64,000 bases of DNA, taken from Alphaproteobacteria bacterium. GTDB taxonomy: Bacteria > Pseudomonadota > Alphaproteobacteria > JAJUGE01. The notes below the pieces were generated by a model. It saw only the letters and a list, made by a program, of their open reading frames with translations, did no database searches and was not told the DNA's origin. How positions within the stretch are numbered: position 1 is the stretch's first letter; each line of letters opens with the position of its first letter. The translations under genes and the position numbers were made by a program. The stretch spans positions 30,722-94,721 of the forward strand of contig JAJUGE010000006.1 of NCBI GenBank assembly GCA_029268305.1. The letters are read 5' to 3'. Below, piece after piece: positions 26,307-34,894 of this stretch.

Positions 26307-26990
26307 ATGCGTCGACCGATTCGACCGCGTGACGCGGCGACACTGATCCTCGTGCGTCGCGAAAGCGCGGTCCCCGAGGTGCTGATGGGACACCGCAGCG
26401 CCCGTCACGTATTCATGCCGAACACCTTCGTATTCCCCGGCGGGCGCGTCGATCGCGAGGATGGACGCGTTCCCCCCGCCGCTCCGTTGAGGCCTCCGGT
26501 GTTCGAGCGCCTAGTGCGGCACGCGACTCCGACACGCGCTCAGGCTCTAGGCCTCGCCGCCATTCGTGAAGCCTACGAAGAAACCGGCCTGCTGCTGGGG
26601 CGCCCGGCGAACGGCATCGATCTCGGCCGGCTGCCGGACTCCTGGCGTCCCTTTTACGAGCAAGGTCTGGCGCCGGCGCTCGACGTGCTCGATTACGTCT
26701 TCCGGGCGATCACGCCTCCCGGCGACGTCCGGCGCTTTCACGCGCGGTTCTTCATCAGCGACGCGCGGTTCGCCCATGGAGAGATCGGCGGCAGCGGCGA
26801 ACTTCTCGATCTGCAGTGGATACCGATCGACGAGGCGATCGCCATGCCGAACACGCCCGGGATCACGAAGAACGTCCTGCGCGAGGTCCGCAGCCTACTC
26901 TCCAGGACCGACCCTATGGATCTTCCAGCAGCCCATCCGGTCCCGGTCTACCGCTCGCTTTACGGCCGTGAGTCGATTACCTACGACTGA
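26307..26990 (+). CDS. NUDIX hydrolase (NUDT19-like with insertion)
   Basis: A 227-residue NUDIX-domain protein. The NUDIX helix appears as ALGLAAIREAYEETGLLLG, whose REAYEETG supplies the metal-binding glutamates; it is separated from the upstream FVFPGGRVDRED by an insertion of about 50 residues, as in CoA- or NADH-type pyrophosphatases of the NUDT19 kind. It hydrolyses X-linked nucleoside diphosphates with Mg2+. The ATG at 26307 has GGAG 5 bases upstream and is preferred over TTG at 26283. It stands alone on the plus strand, upstream of the first ECF sigma gene. Confidence 0.85.
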   Translation: MRRPIRPRDAATLILVRRESAVPEVLMGHRSARHVFMPNTFVFPGGRVDREDGRVPPAAPLRPPVFERLVRHATPTRAQALGLAAIREAYEETGLLLGRPANGIDLGRLPDSWRPFYEQGLAPALDVLDYVFRAITPPGDVRRFHARFFISDARFAHGEIGGSGELLDLQWIPIDEAIAMPNTPGITKNVLREVRSLLSRTDPMDLPAAHPVPVYRSLYGRESITYD

Positions 26991-27201
26991 CCGAGCCAAT
27001 GCGAAGCCGGTCGCGAAGATTTTTCGGAATAAGTTTCGGATGACCGGAGTCTTTCGCGTGGGTGGCTCCGATACCCTTCCAAATCGGGCGCCGGTGGGCG
27101 CTCGATGCGACAATAGTTTCCGAAGCGGATGAACTCCAGTTGGGGGACAGCGTGATCGTGAAGAGTGGATCGGCGATCGGCGTACGAGGCAATTCAGTCG
27201 C

Positions 27202-27729
27202 ATGAGAGCGACCAGCGAACGGGAAGAGATCGAGCAGGAACTGACGTCGCATATCGCTGGCCTGCGGCGCTATGCGTATGTCCTGATCGGGGATCCCGCG
27301 GAAGCAGACGATCTCGTACAGGAATGTCTCGCCCGCGCCCTCGCCACGACGCGTCCCTGGAAACAGGTGCGTGACGTGCGTGCATACCTGTTCACGATCC
27401 TGCATAATGTTCATGCTGATCGGAGATGGCGTTTCCGTCGCGCAGGACAGAGCGTGGATCTGGATCTGGTGGTGTCGGGCCTTGGATATCCGGCACCCCA
27501 GGAAAAGCGGGTCGAAGTGCACGATCTGCAACGCGCCCTCTATAAAATCCCCGAGGAGCAACGGCAGGTGCTGCTACTCGTAGGGATGGAGGGAATGAGC
27601 TACCGGGAGGCGGCAATAGCGCTCGACGTGCCTATCGGGACGATCATGTCGAGACTGTCCAGAGGTCGGACGGCACTGCAGGCTCGACTGTCGGGGCGCG
27701 GAGAGGGACACCTGAGAAGGGTGAAATGA
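27202..27729 (+). CDS. ECF-type RNA polymerase sigma factor 1
   Basis: A 175-residue sigma-70-family ECF factor. Region 2 is LRRYAYVLIGDPAEADDLVQECLARALAT...VRAYLFTILHNVHAD; region 4 is EEQRQVLLLVGMEGMSYREAAIALDVPIGTIMSRLSRGR with the helix-turn-helix that reads the -35 element. It overlaps the anti-sigma gene by 4 bases (ATGA), the usual layout for a sigma/anti-sigma pair. It is closely related in sequence to the sigma factor at 41.4 kb. A GGAAT at 27026 upstream has no convincing -10 partner. The inducing signal is unknown. Confidence 0.92.
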   Translation: MRATSEREEIEQELTSHIAGLRRYAYVLIGDPAEADDLVQECLARALATTRPWKQVRDVRAYLFTILHNVHADRRWRFRRAGQSVDLDLVVSGLGYPAPQEKRVEVHDLQRALYKIPEEQRQVLLLVGMEGMSYREAAIALDVPIGTIMSRLSRGRTALQARLSGRGEGHLRRVK

Positions 27730-28721
27730 TCTTCCGCATTTCCAAACGGTCGGCCTCTATCCGTGACGATGATCTTCACGCGTACGCCGACAACCTGATT
27801 GACGGCTTGCGACGGCGGCGCGTCGAACAGTATCTCGCCCAGCATCCGGAAGACGCCGATCGCGTCGCATACTTCAGGCACTTGAATTCCGACCTCGCGG
27901 ATCTGGGGCGCAGGGTGCCCGACGAGGACCCCGCTCCCGCGATCGCAGCGCTACGGGAGGACCTGAGCGGCGCTCTGCTCCGCCAACGTCAGGTCAAGCG
28001 GACCGTGCGGGGTGCGGTGGCGTCGCTGCTCTTCCTCGTCGCCGGCTCGAGTGCCTGGATGCTGTCGGAGCGCGTCTCCGAGCCGGGGTCGCAACTCGTC
28101 CTTGCCGCCGCGAGCGAACCGTCGGGACAGGGTGCGGCGAGCGATGCGATTTTGGAGATCAGCGACGGGTCGATAGACGAGATAAGCGAGTGGCTATCGC
28201 GACGGGTCGAGGTCGAGCGCTTCTCCGCGCCCGATCTGAACTCCGCCGGCTTCACCATCACCGGTGCGCGCGTGGTTCCGAGGCCCGGTGGGCCCGTGAT
28301 CCAGATCGTCTATCAGAACGGGGACAACGGTCCGCTGACATTCAGCGTCGCGAAGGGAGGTCTCCCGTACGAGGACAGCGGTATCCGAGAGCTGGGTGAC
28401 CGGCAACTGGCGGTCTATTGGAAACGCGGCTCGTTCACCTACAGCCTCGTCGGCCCGGTGCGGCATGCGGATCTGGCAATGCTGGCCGACCTGGTCGGCG
28501 GTCACGCCCGGGAGAAAGCGACCACAGCCGAGAAGACGCCTCCCGCGGCCCAAGCGGCTCCCGAGCAGGTCGGCGTAGTGCTCGTTGACAGCACGGCAGA
28601 ATCGACGGACAGCGCTGCACCGGCGGCCAAGAACGGCGGGAACGCCTCCAACGACGGCACACTCAAGGCACCGCCGCCTGCCGCCACGATCGAGAAGATC
28701 GAAGAACCGAAGCCGCTCTGA
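27726..28721 (+). CDS. membrane anti-sigma factor for sigma factor 1
   Basis: A 331-residue single-pass membrane protein. The cytoplasmic anti-sigma helices start at DDDLHAYADNLIDGLRRRRVEQYLAQHPED; a membrane helix near residues 97-115 (AVASLLFLVAGSSAWML) follows, then a periplasmic domain (NSAGFTITGARVV, AVYWKRGSFTYSLVG) and a low-complexity Ala/Pro tail. The zinc-binding HxxxCxxC of ZAS proteins is absent, so sensing is not through a zinc-thiol switch. It matches the anti-sigma at 40.6 kb domain for domain but is longer at the C-terminus. It holds the sigma factor at the membrane until an envelope signal arrives (family knowledge). Confidence 0.85.
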   Translation: MIFRISKRSASIRDDDLHAYADNLIDGLRRRRVEQYLAQHPEDADRVAYFRHLNSDLADLGRRVPDEDPAPAIAALREDLSGALLRQRQVKRTVRGAVASLLFLVAGSSAWMLSERVSEPGSQLVLAAASEPSGQGAASDAILEISDGSIDEISEWLSRRVEVERFSAPDLNSAGFTITGARVVPRPGGPVIQIVYQNGDNGPLTFSVAKGGLPYEDSGIRELGDRQLAVYWKRGSFTYSLVGPVRHADLAMLADLVGGHAREKATTAEKTPPAAQAAPEQVGVVLVDSTAESTDSAAPAAKNGGNASNDGTLKAPPPAATIEKIEEPKPL

Positions 28722-28732
28722 GGCCCCTCGGA

Positions 28733-29899
28733 TCAGTTTATCCGATAGCGTTCGACGAACTCCTCGTCGATCGTGACCCCGAGCCCCGGTCGGTCGGGGA
28801 TCTCGACATGCCCCTCCACGACGGGAAAGTTCTCGACCGCGAGTTCGTGCAGCATCGGGTTCGCTCCCAGCGAGTACTCAAGCAGAAAACCCGTCGAGGT
28901 AACGGCGGCGACATGCAATCCGGCCGCGAAGGTGAGCGCGCCGCCCCATAGATGGGGAGCGAACCGGAGCTGGTGGGCGCTCGCCAGCGCCTCTATGCGC
29001 ATCGCTTCGGTGATGCCGCCGGCGATGGATAGATCCGGCTGCAGGATGTCGACGGCGCGCAACTCGATCAGGTCGCGGAAGTCGAAACGGGTGAACTCGC
29101 TCTCGCCGCTGGCGATCGGTATGTCGGTCGCGGCCCGGATCTCGGCCTGACCGCGCTTGTCGTCGGCGGTCACCGGCTCCTCGAGCCAGCCGATGTTGCA
29201 CGATGCGACCTCTCGGCAGAAGCGCTTCGCTTCCGGCACCGTCCAGGTACCGTGTGCGTCGCACAGGATGTCCACGTCATCGGGCAGCCCCTCACGGGCG
29301 GCACGCACGCGGCGGATCGAGTGGTCCAGGGTCCCATCGCCCGAGCCGACGCGCATCTTCACCGCCTTGAAGTCGCCCCGCTCGACGAAGCCGCGGAGCT
29401 CCTCCGCGATTCGGTCGGCGGGTGCCCATCCTCCGGAGGCGTAGGCGGGCATCCGTTCGTGCCGGCGACCGCCGAGGAGACGCCACACCGGTACGCTCAA
29501 CGACTTTCCGAGAATGTCCCAGAGCGCCATGTCGATGCCGCTCAGGGCAGAGATGGTGAGGCCGCGCCGTCCAAGGACCGGGAACACATGGCCGCGGGCG
29601 ATCGCGAAATGTGCCCGGCTGCCGTTGTACATGACATCCCAGAGGCGCGAGATGTCGCGTGCATCCTCGCCGATCAGCAGCGGCGCCAGCTCCTTCTCGA
29701 TGCAGGTAACCAGCGCATGGTTCGTACCGGCGCTGCCGACTGCGGCTTTCGACTCGCCCCAGCCTACCAGTCCGCTCTCGGTCTCGACCCGTACCAGCGT
29801 GGAATCGAACGAGGCTATCCGTCCGAAGTCCGTGGTGTGCTGCTTTTCCTCGGGTATCGGAACGTGAAGCCACGTCGCGGTGATCGAACGGATCTTCAT
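28733..29899 (-). CDS. mandelate racemase/muconate lactonizing (enolase superfamily) enzyme
   Basis: A 388-residue enolase-superfamily enzyme. The N-terminal capping domain ends near residue 125; the barrel contains the base motif FKAVKMRVG, metal ligands in CDAHGTW, GWLEEPV and ASGESEF, and the His of APHLWGGAL. This ligand set fits mandelate-racemase-type acid-sugar dehydratases or racemases that abstract the alpha proton of a carboxylate with Mg2+. ATG at 29899 with GGGGA upstream is preferred. It diverges from two class II aldolase genes, which would suit a sugar-acid dehydration followed by aldol cleavage (inference). Confidence 0.9.
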   Translation of the reverse strand: MKIRSITATWLHVPIPEEKQHTTDFGRIASFDSTLVRVETESGLVGWGESKAAVGSAGTNHALVTCIEKELAPLLIGEDARDISRLWDVMYNGSRAHFAIARGHVFPVLGRRGLTISALSGIDMALWDILGKSLSVPVWRLLGGRRHERMPAYASGGWAPADRIAEELRGFVERGDFKAVKMRVGSGDGTLDHSIRRVRAAREGLPDDVDILCDAHGTWTVPEAKRFCREVASCNIGWLEEPVTADDKRGQAEIRAATDIPIASGESEFTRFDFRDLIELRAVDILQPDLSIAGGITEAMRIEALASAHQLRFAPHLWGGALTFAAGLHVAAVTSTGFLLEYSLGANPMLHELAVENFPVVEGHVEIPDRPGLGVTIDEEFVERYRIN

Positions 29900-30015
29900 C
29901 ATATTCCCCGTCTTGGATCGGCCGGCGCATCCCACTGGCATGCAATCCGCGATAGCCTATACTCGCGCGAGCAACGCCACAAACACCGGAACCGGCGGCA
30001 ACGAAGGAGAAAGAA

Positions 30016-30801
30016 ATGGCGGTCACGGCCGTTACCTCAGGCGGGGAATCCACCATACGAGAGCAGGTTTCCCCGGAAGAATGGGAGGTCCGTGTGGACC
30101 TGGCCGCTTTCTACCGCGTGGTCGCCATGCACGGCTGGGACGATCTCACCGGCACCCATATCTCGGCGAAGGTCCCGGGGGAGCCGGGCAATTTCCTTCT
30201 CAACCCCTACGGGCTTCTGTTCGAGGAAATCACGGCATCCAGCCTGGTCAAGATCAACCTGGACGATGAGGTCGTCCTGGAAGGCCAGGGCGGCTATCCG
30301 GTAAATGCCGCCGGCTTCACCATCCACAGTGCCGTCCTCGGCGCCCGCGAAGACGTGACCTGCGCCGCGCATACGCACACGGTGCCGGGCATGGCGATCT
30401 CGGCCATCGACGAGGGTCTGCTGCCGATGCATCAGAAAGCGATGCGCTTCTACAAGCGCATCAGCTACCACGATTACGAGGGGGTGGCGACGAACCTCGA
30501 CGAGCGGGAGCGTCTGGTGCGCGACCTCGGCGGCAATAATGCGATGGTTCTCAAGAACCACGGCCTGCTGACCTGCGGACCGTCGGTCCGCACGGCTTGG
30601 CTGCTCCTCTACAATCTCGAGAAATGCTGCAAGGTCCAACTCGCGGTCGAAGCGAGCGGCGGTACGCCCATTATGCCATCCGAGGCGCTCGCCGAATCTA
30701 CCTACAAGCAATACGACACAATGGGAGTGAGCAGCCGCATCGACGGATGGGATTCGCTGAAGCGGATGCTCGACAAGACCGACCCGAGCTACAAGCACTG
30801 A
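30016..30801 (+). CDS. class II aldolase/adducin-family protein, copy 1
   Basis: A 261-residue protein of the class II aldolase/adducin fold. Zn ligands are visible as CAAHTHTVPG and, later, KNHGLLTCG; the phosphate or carboxylate pocket is near THISAKVPGEPGNFLLNPYG. Members cleave or form carbon-carbon bonds of sugar phosphates, or act as decarboxylases or epimerases. AAGGAG precedes the start. The next gene is a close paralogue 22 bases on. The long linker FYKRISYHDYEGVATNLDER is shared with aldolases of unknown substrate. Exact reaction not predictable. Confidence 0.88.
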   Translation: MAVTAVTSGGESTIREQVSPEEWEVRVDLAAFYRVVAMHGWDDLTGTHISAKVPGEPGNFLLNPYGLLFEEITASSLVKINLDDEVVLEGQGGYPVNAAGFTIHSAVLGAREDVTCAAHTHTVPGMAISAIDEGLLPMHQKAMRFYKRISYHDYEGVATNLDERERLVRDLGGNNAMVLKNHGLLTCGPSVRTAWLLLYNLEKCCKVQLAVEASGGTPIMPSEALAESTYKQYDTMGVSSRIDGWDSLKRMLDKTDPSYKH

Positions 30802-30823
30802 TCGCGCGCGAAGGAGAGAAACG

Positions 30824-31615
30824 ATGGTAGCCACTGCAGCGAAACCGGCCCCCTCCTCCGTCCGCGAGTCCATGAGCGAGGAGGAGTGGCAGACGCGGGT
30901 CGATCTGGCCGCGCTCTACCGGGTCGTAGCGAAACACGGCATGACCGACCTCGGCGGGACGCACCTTTCGGCGCGCGTCCCTGGACCCGAGCACCATTTC
31001 CTCCTCAATCCGTTCGGATTGCTGTTCGAGGAGGTGACCGCCTCCAACCTCGTCAAGGTCGACATGGACGGCAACATCGTCGGCGAGAGCGATTATCCCG
31101 TGAACGCCGCTGGCTTCACCATCCACAGCGCGGTCCACATGGCACGGCCGGAGATCCGGTGTGTCGCCCATACCCATACGATCGCGGGAATCGCGGTGTC
31201 CTGCCTGCAGGAAGGCCTGTTGCCGATCACGCAACACTCGATGCGCTTCTACAAGCGGGTCGCCTATCACGACTGGGAAGGGATCGCGACAAACCTCGAT
31301 GAGCGGGAGCGCCTGGTGCGCGATCTCGGCCAGCACAAGGCGATGATCCTGCGCAATCACGGCCTTCTCGCCTGCGGCGAGAGCGTCGCCGAAGCCTGGC
31401 GCATTCTCTATTACCTGGAGAAGAGCTGTGCATCCCAGCTCGAGGCCATGGCGGCAGCTCACGCCCGCGGCAGGAAGCTCGTCTACCCGTCGGAAGAGGT
31501 CTGCGAATACACCGCCTCGATGATGGAAAAGCGCAGCCCGACCGAGCATGGAACGCGCGATTGGCCGGCGCAGCTCCGTCTCCTCGACAAGGAGCAGCCG
31601 GACTACAAGCACTGA
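30824..31615 (+). CDS. class II aldolase/adducin-family protein, copy 2
   Basis: A 263-residue paralogue of the preceding gene: the same FYKRVAYHDWEGIATNLDERERLVRDLG block and the Zn ligand motifs VAHTHTIAG and RNHGLLACG are present. It differs mainly in the N-terminal strand and in the C-terminal helix, so the two may act on related substrates or form a heteromer. AAGGAG lies before the start. It ends 130 bases before a VOC-family gene. Duplication in tandem is clear from direct comparison; a division of labour is inference. Confidence 0.88.
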   Translation: MVATAAKPAPSSVRESMSEEEWQTRVDLAALYRVVAKHGMTDLGGTHLSARVPGPEHHFLLNPFGLLFEEVTASNLVKVDMDGNIVGESDYPVNAAGFTIHSAVHMARPEIRCVAHTHTIAGIAVSCLQEGLLPITQHSMRFYKRVAYHDWEGIATNLDERERLVRDLGQHKAMILRNHGLLACGESVAEAWRILYYLEKSCASQLEAMAAAHARGRKLVYPSEEVCEYTASMMEKRSPTEHGTRDWPAQLRLLDKEQPDYKH

Positions 31616-31745
31616 TCGGGACTTGGGAGAGACTTGCAGCCCAGCGTCGCGATGCCAGAGGCCAGGCGGCATTCCCGGTTCGCCGCAGACGCCTAGCGAG
31701 GACGCGGTGGTGTGAGGACATGACTTTGCGGGTACGGGTATTCAG

Positions 31746-32513
31746 ATGAGGATTCGCCTGCGCCAGATCTGTCTGGTGGCCGAGAAGCTCGCGCCGGTTA
31801 CAGACGATCTGAAATCGGTGTTCGGGCTCGAGGTCTGCTTCGTCGACCCGGCGGTCGGCAAGTACGGGCTGGAGAACGTCCTGCTCCCGATCGGCAATAA
31901 CTTCCTCGAGGTCGTGGCGCCGACCAGAGACGGCACCGCCGCGGGCCGCTACCTCGAACGCCGGCAGGGCGACGGCGGTTACATGGTGATCACCCAGGCC
32001 GCCGACCATGACTTCTACCGGCAGCGCGTCGCCGACCTCGGGATCAGGGTGGTCGCCGACCTGAAGTACGACGACTTCACCGGGATGCAGCTTCACCCGC
32101 GGGACGTAGGCGGAGCGATCCTCAGCATCGACGCGACGACCGACGATTACCGCGACCCCGCGGGTTTGTGGCACCCGGCGGGCCCCGACTGGAAGCCGGC
32201 GCGGCGGACAGAGGTCGTCTCCGATATTCGCGCCGCCGAGTTGCAGTCGTCCGATCCGACGGCTCTGGCCCGCCGCTGGAGCGAGATCCTGGACATCCCG
32301 GTCGAGCGGGACGCCCGCGCCGTGCCGACCATTAATCTCGACAATGCGGTGCTGCGCTTCGTCGAAGCGGCGGATGGACGCGGCGAAGGGCTCGGCGGGC
32401 TCGATCTCGCCGCCACCGACGACGCACGTGCTTTCGCCGAGGCTGAACGGCGCGGGCTCCGCACGGGCGAAGACGAGATAACCATCTGCGGAACCCGCTT
32501 CCGCCTGATCTGA
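31746..32513 (+). CDS. VOC (glyoxalase-like) superfamily protein
   Basis: A 255-residue protein with a glyoxalase-like fold in two halves. The first begins MRIRLRQICLVAEKLAPVTDDL and has NNFLEVVAPT, where Glu can be a metal ligand; QLHPRDVGGAILSID closes it. The second starts near VVSDIRAAELQSSDPTALARRW and ends with the short strand EITICGTRFRLI. VOC proteins bind a divalent metal and act as isomerases, dioxygenases or lyases. It is 21 bases upstream of the BisC-like gene, so they are probably co-transcribed. Function unknown beyond the family. Confidence 0.75.
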   Translation: MRIRLRQICLVAEKLAPVTDDLKSVFGLEVCFVDPAVGKYGLENVLLPIGNNFLEVVAPTRDGTAAGRYLERRQGDGGYMVITQAADHDFYRQRVADLGIRVVADLKYDDFTGMQLHPRDVGGAILSIDATTDDYRDPAGLWHPAGPDWKPARRTEVVSDIRAAELQSSDPTALARRWSEILDIPVERDARAVPTINLDNAVLRFVEAADGRGEGLGGLDLAATDDARAFAEAERRGLRTGEDEITICGTRFRLI

Positions 32514-32534
32514 TCACGCCATGGAGAGCGCCTG

Positions 32535-34844
32535 TTGACCACCGGCAAAAGCATTCCGCACGACTCGCACTGGGGCTCCTTCCGTGCCGAGGTTCGCGAT
32601 GGCCGCGTCACCTCCGTGACGCCGTTCGAGAAGGATGCGAATCCAAACCCCGTCATCCGCTCCATCCCGGACATGCTCTACGACAAGAGCCGGGTGCAAC
32701 AGCCCATGATCCGGCGGGGATGGCTGGAGAAGGGGCCGGGAGGCGACCGGGAGCTCCGCGGCGCCGACAGTTTCGTCCCGGTGCCGTGGGAAAAGGCACT
32801 CGACCTGGTGGCCGACGAGCTGAAGCGCGTGAAGGAGCAGCACGGTAACCAGGCGATCTTCGCAGGGTCCTACGGCTGGTCGAGTGCCGGACGCTTCCAC
32901 CATGCCAAGACCCAGCTCCAGCGTTTCATGAACCAGCATGGCGGCTTCACGGGGCAGGTTCACAATTACAGCTACGCGGCGGCCCTCGCGCTCCTGCCCC
33001 ACCTGATCGGAACGATCGAGGCGGTGCAGGGACCGGTCTCGTCGTGGGACGGCATCGTCAGCGAATGTCGGCTGATGGTCTGCTTCGGCGGCATCCCGCT
33101 GAAGAACACGCAGGTCGAGTCGGGCGGCAACGGCGAACACGTAACGCCCACTTGGCTGAAACAGGCGAAAGCTGCCGGAATCGAGTTCGTCAATATCGGG
33201 CCGGTCCGGGACGACATCGCCGAATTCCTCGACGCCGAGTGGCTCGCGCCGCGCCCGAACACCGATACCGCGCTGATGCTGGGCATTGCCCACACCCTCT
33301 ACACCGAGGGGCTGCACGACCAGGCGTTCCTGGACCGCTATTGCACCGGCTTCGAGCGATTCCTGCCGTACCTCATGGGAGAGAACGACGGGCAGCCGAA
33401 GGACGCGGACTGGGCGGCCGCCATCTGCGGCATCCCTTCCGGGGCGATCCGCGACCTCGCCCGTCGCATGGCTTCGCGTCGGACGATGATCACGACGGCG
33501 TGGTCGCTGCAACGCGCCGATCATGGCGAGCAGCCTTACTGGATGGCGATCGTGCTCGCCGCGATGCTGGGTCAGATCGGGCTCACCGGCGGTGGCTTCG
33601 GCTTCGGCTATGGGTGCGTGTCGGGCATGGGCGCGCCGCGGGAGCGGATCCCCTCCCCCAGCCTTCCTGCCGGCGTCAACCCGATCGACAGCTACATCCC
33701 CGTCGCCCGGATCAGCGATCTGCTGCTGCACCCAGGCGAGACCTATGAGTTCAACGGACAGACCCGCACCTATCCCGACACGCGGCTCGTCTACTGGTGC
33801 GGCGGCAACCCCTTCCACCATCATCAGGACCTGAACCGGTTGGTCGCGGCGTTCCGGCGCCCCGAGACGGTGATCGTGCATGAGCCGTGGTGGACGGCGA
33901 CCGCCCGCCACGCGGACATCGTGCTTCCCGCCACCACCACCCTGGAGCGGAACGATCTCGGCGCTTCCTCACGGGACCGGTTCATCATGGCGATGCACCA
34001 GGCGGTGCCGCCGGTCGGCGAGGCGCGGAACGACCACGACATCTTCGCCGATCTCGCCGGCCGTCTCGGATTTCGCGAGCGCTTCACGGAAGGCCGCACC
34101 GAGATGGAGTGGCTGGAGCACCTCTACAACGTCGCCCGCCAACTCGCCGCGCGGAAGAAGGGCGAGCTCCCCTCCTTCGAGACGTTCTGGAAAGAAGGCC
34201 ATGTCGAGGTGCCGCGGCCGACCGAGCCTTACACCATGTTCAGCGATTTCCGCGCCGATCCCGAGAACCGGCCGCTGAACACGCCTTCCGGCAAGATTGA
34301 GATCTTCTCCCAACGGATCGCCAGCTTCGGCTACGACGACTGCCCCGGGCACCCGAAATGGCTTGAGCCGGTGGAATGGTTGGGAGCGAAGGGGGACTAT
34401 CCCCTTCACCTCATCTCGAATCAGCCGCGCACGCGCCTGCACGGCCAACTCGACAATGGCGGCGTCAGCAAGGCCAGCAAGATCAGGGGCCGTGAGCCCA
34501 TCTGGATCCATCCGGCCGATGCCGAAGCGCGCGGCATCGAGGCAGGTGACGTCGTTCGCGTGTTCAACGGGCGCGGCCAGGTGCTCGCGGGCGCCGTGAT
34601 CACCGATCTGGTCATGCCCGGTGTGGTGCAGCTCGCAACCGGTGCCTGGTACGACCCGCTGGATCCGGCAAGCGGCAACAGCCTCGACAAGCACGGCAAC
34701 GCGAACACCCTCACGATCGACAAGGGCACCTCCCGCCTGGGCCAGGGCCCCATCGCCCAAAGCGCTCTGGTGGAGATCGAGCCGTGGCTCGACGAGCTGC
34801 CGCCGATCACCGTATTCGATCCGCCCAAAACGGTCTCGGCCTGA
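32535..34844 (+). CDS. molybdopterin-dependent oxidoreductase (BisC/DMSO reductase family)
   Basis: A 769-residue enzyme of the DMSO reductase family, most like biotin sulfoxide/TMAO reductases. It has no N-terminal Cys cluster for Fe-S, no twin-arginine signal and hence is probably cytoplasmic. The substrate-pocket loop SYGWSSAGRFHH has Trp115 at the DMSO-reductase Trp position; NYSYAAAL gives Ser146 as the likely Mo ligand. The C-terminal part ends in the cofactor-binding ISNQPRTRLHGQLDN region. The likely job is reduction of a sulfoxide or N-oxide. The start is TTG with GGAGAG 6 bases upstream. Confidence 0.88.
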   Translation: MTTGKSIPHDSHWGSFRAEVRDGRVTSVTPFEKDANPNPVIRSIPDMLYDKSRVQQPMIRRGWLEKGPGGDRELRGADSFVPVPWEKALDLVADELKRVKEQHGNQAIFAGSYGWSSAGRFHHAKTQLQRFMNQHGGFTGQVHNYSYAAALALLPHLIGTIEAVQGPVSSWDGIVSECRLMVCFGGIPLKNTQVESGGNGEHVTPTWLKQAKAAGIEFVNIGPVRDDIAEFLDAEWLAPRPNTDTALMLGIAHTLYTEGLHDQAFLDRYCTGFERFLPYLMGENDGQPKDADWAAAICGIPSGAIRDLARRMASRRTMITTAWSLQRADHGEQPYWMAIVLAAMLGQIGLTGGGFGFGYGCVSGMGAPRERIPSPSLPAGVNPIDSYIPVARISDLLLHPGETYEFNGQTRTYPDTRLVYWCGGNPFHHHQDLNRLVAAFRRPETVIVHEPWWTATARHADIVLPATTTLERNDLGASSRDRFIMAMHQAVPPVGEARNDHDIFADLAGRLGFRERFTEGRTEMEWLEHLYNVARQLAARKKGELPSFETFWKEGHVEVPRPTEPYTMFSDFRADPENRPLNTPSGKIEIFSQRIASFGYDDCPGHPKWLEPVEWLGAKGDYPLHLISNQPRTRLHGQLDNGGVSKASKIRGREPIWIHPADAEARGIEAGDVVRVFNGRGQVLAGAVITDLVMPGVVQLATGAWYDPLDPASGNSLDKHGNANTLTIDKGTSRLGQGPIAQSALVEIEPWLDELPPITVFDPPKTVSA

Positions 34845-34887
34845 TCTCCGGAGGGAAGCGGTTGAAAATCCCGGTGCATCCGGAGAT
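34844..34887 (+). promoter_or_regulatory. inverted repeat covering the ribosome site of the CoA-transferase gene
   Basis: ATCTCCGGA (34844-34852) can pair with TCCGGAGAT (34879-34887) in the mRNA. The right arm contains the GGAG that serves the GTG start at 34895, and the left arm overlaps the stop codon of the upstream gene. Translating ribosomes that reach the stop would disrupt the left arm, so this could couple translation of the two genes. Inference only. Confidence 0.4.
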
Positions 34888-34894
34888 TGGCTGA

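Noticed and set aside
27026..27054. GGAAT upstream of sigma factor 1 as an ECF promoter
   Set aside because: No CGTT or TGTT lies at a 16-17 base distance; GTCTTT at 18 bases is not a convincing partner.
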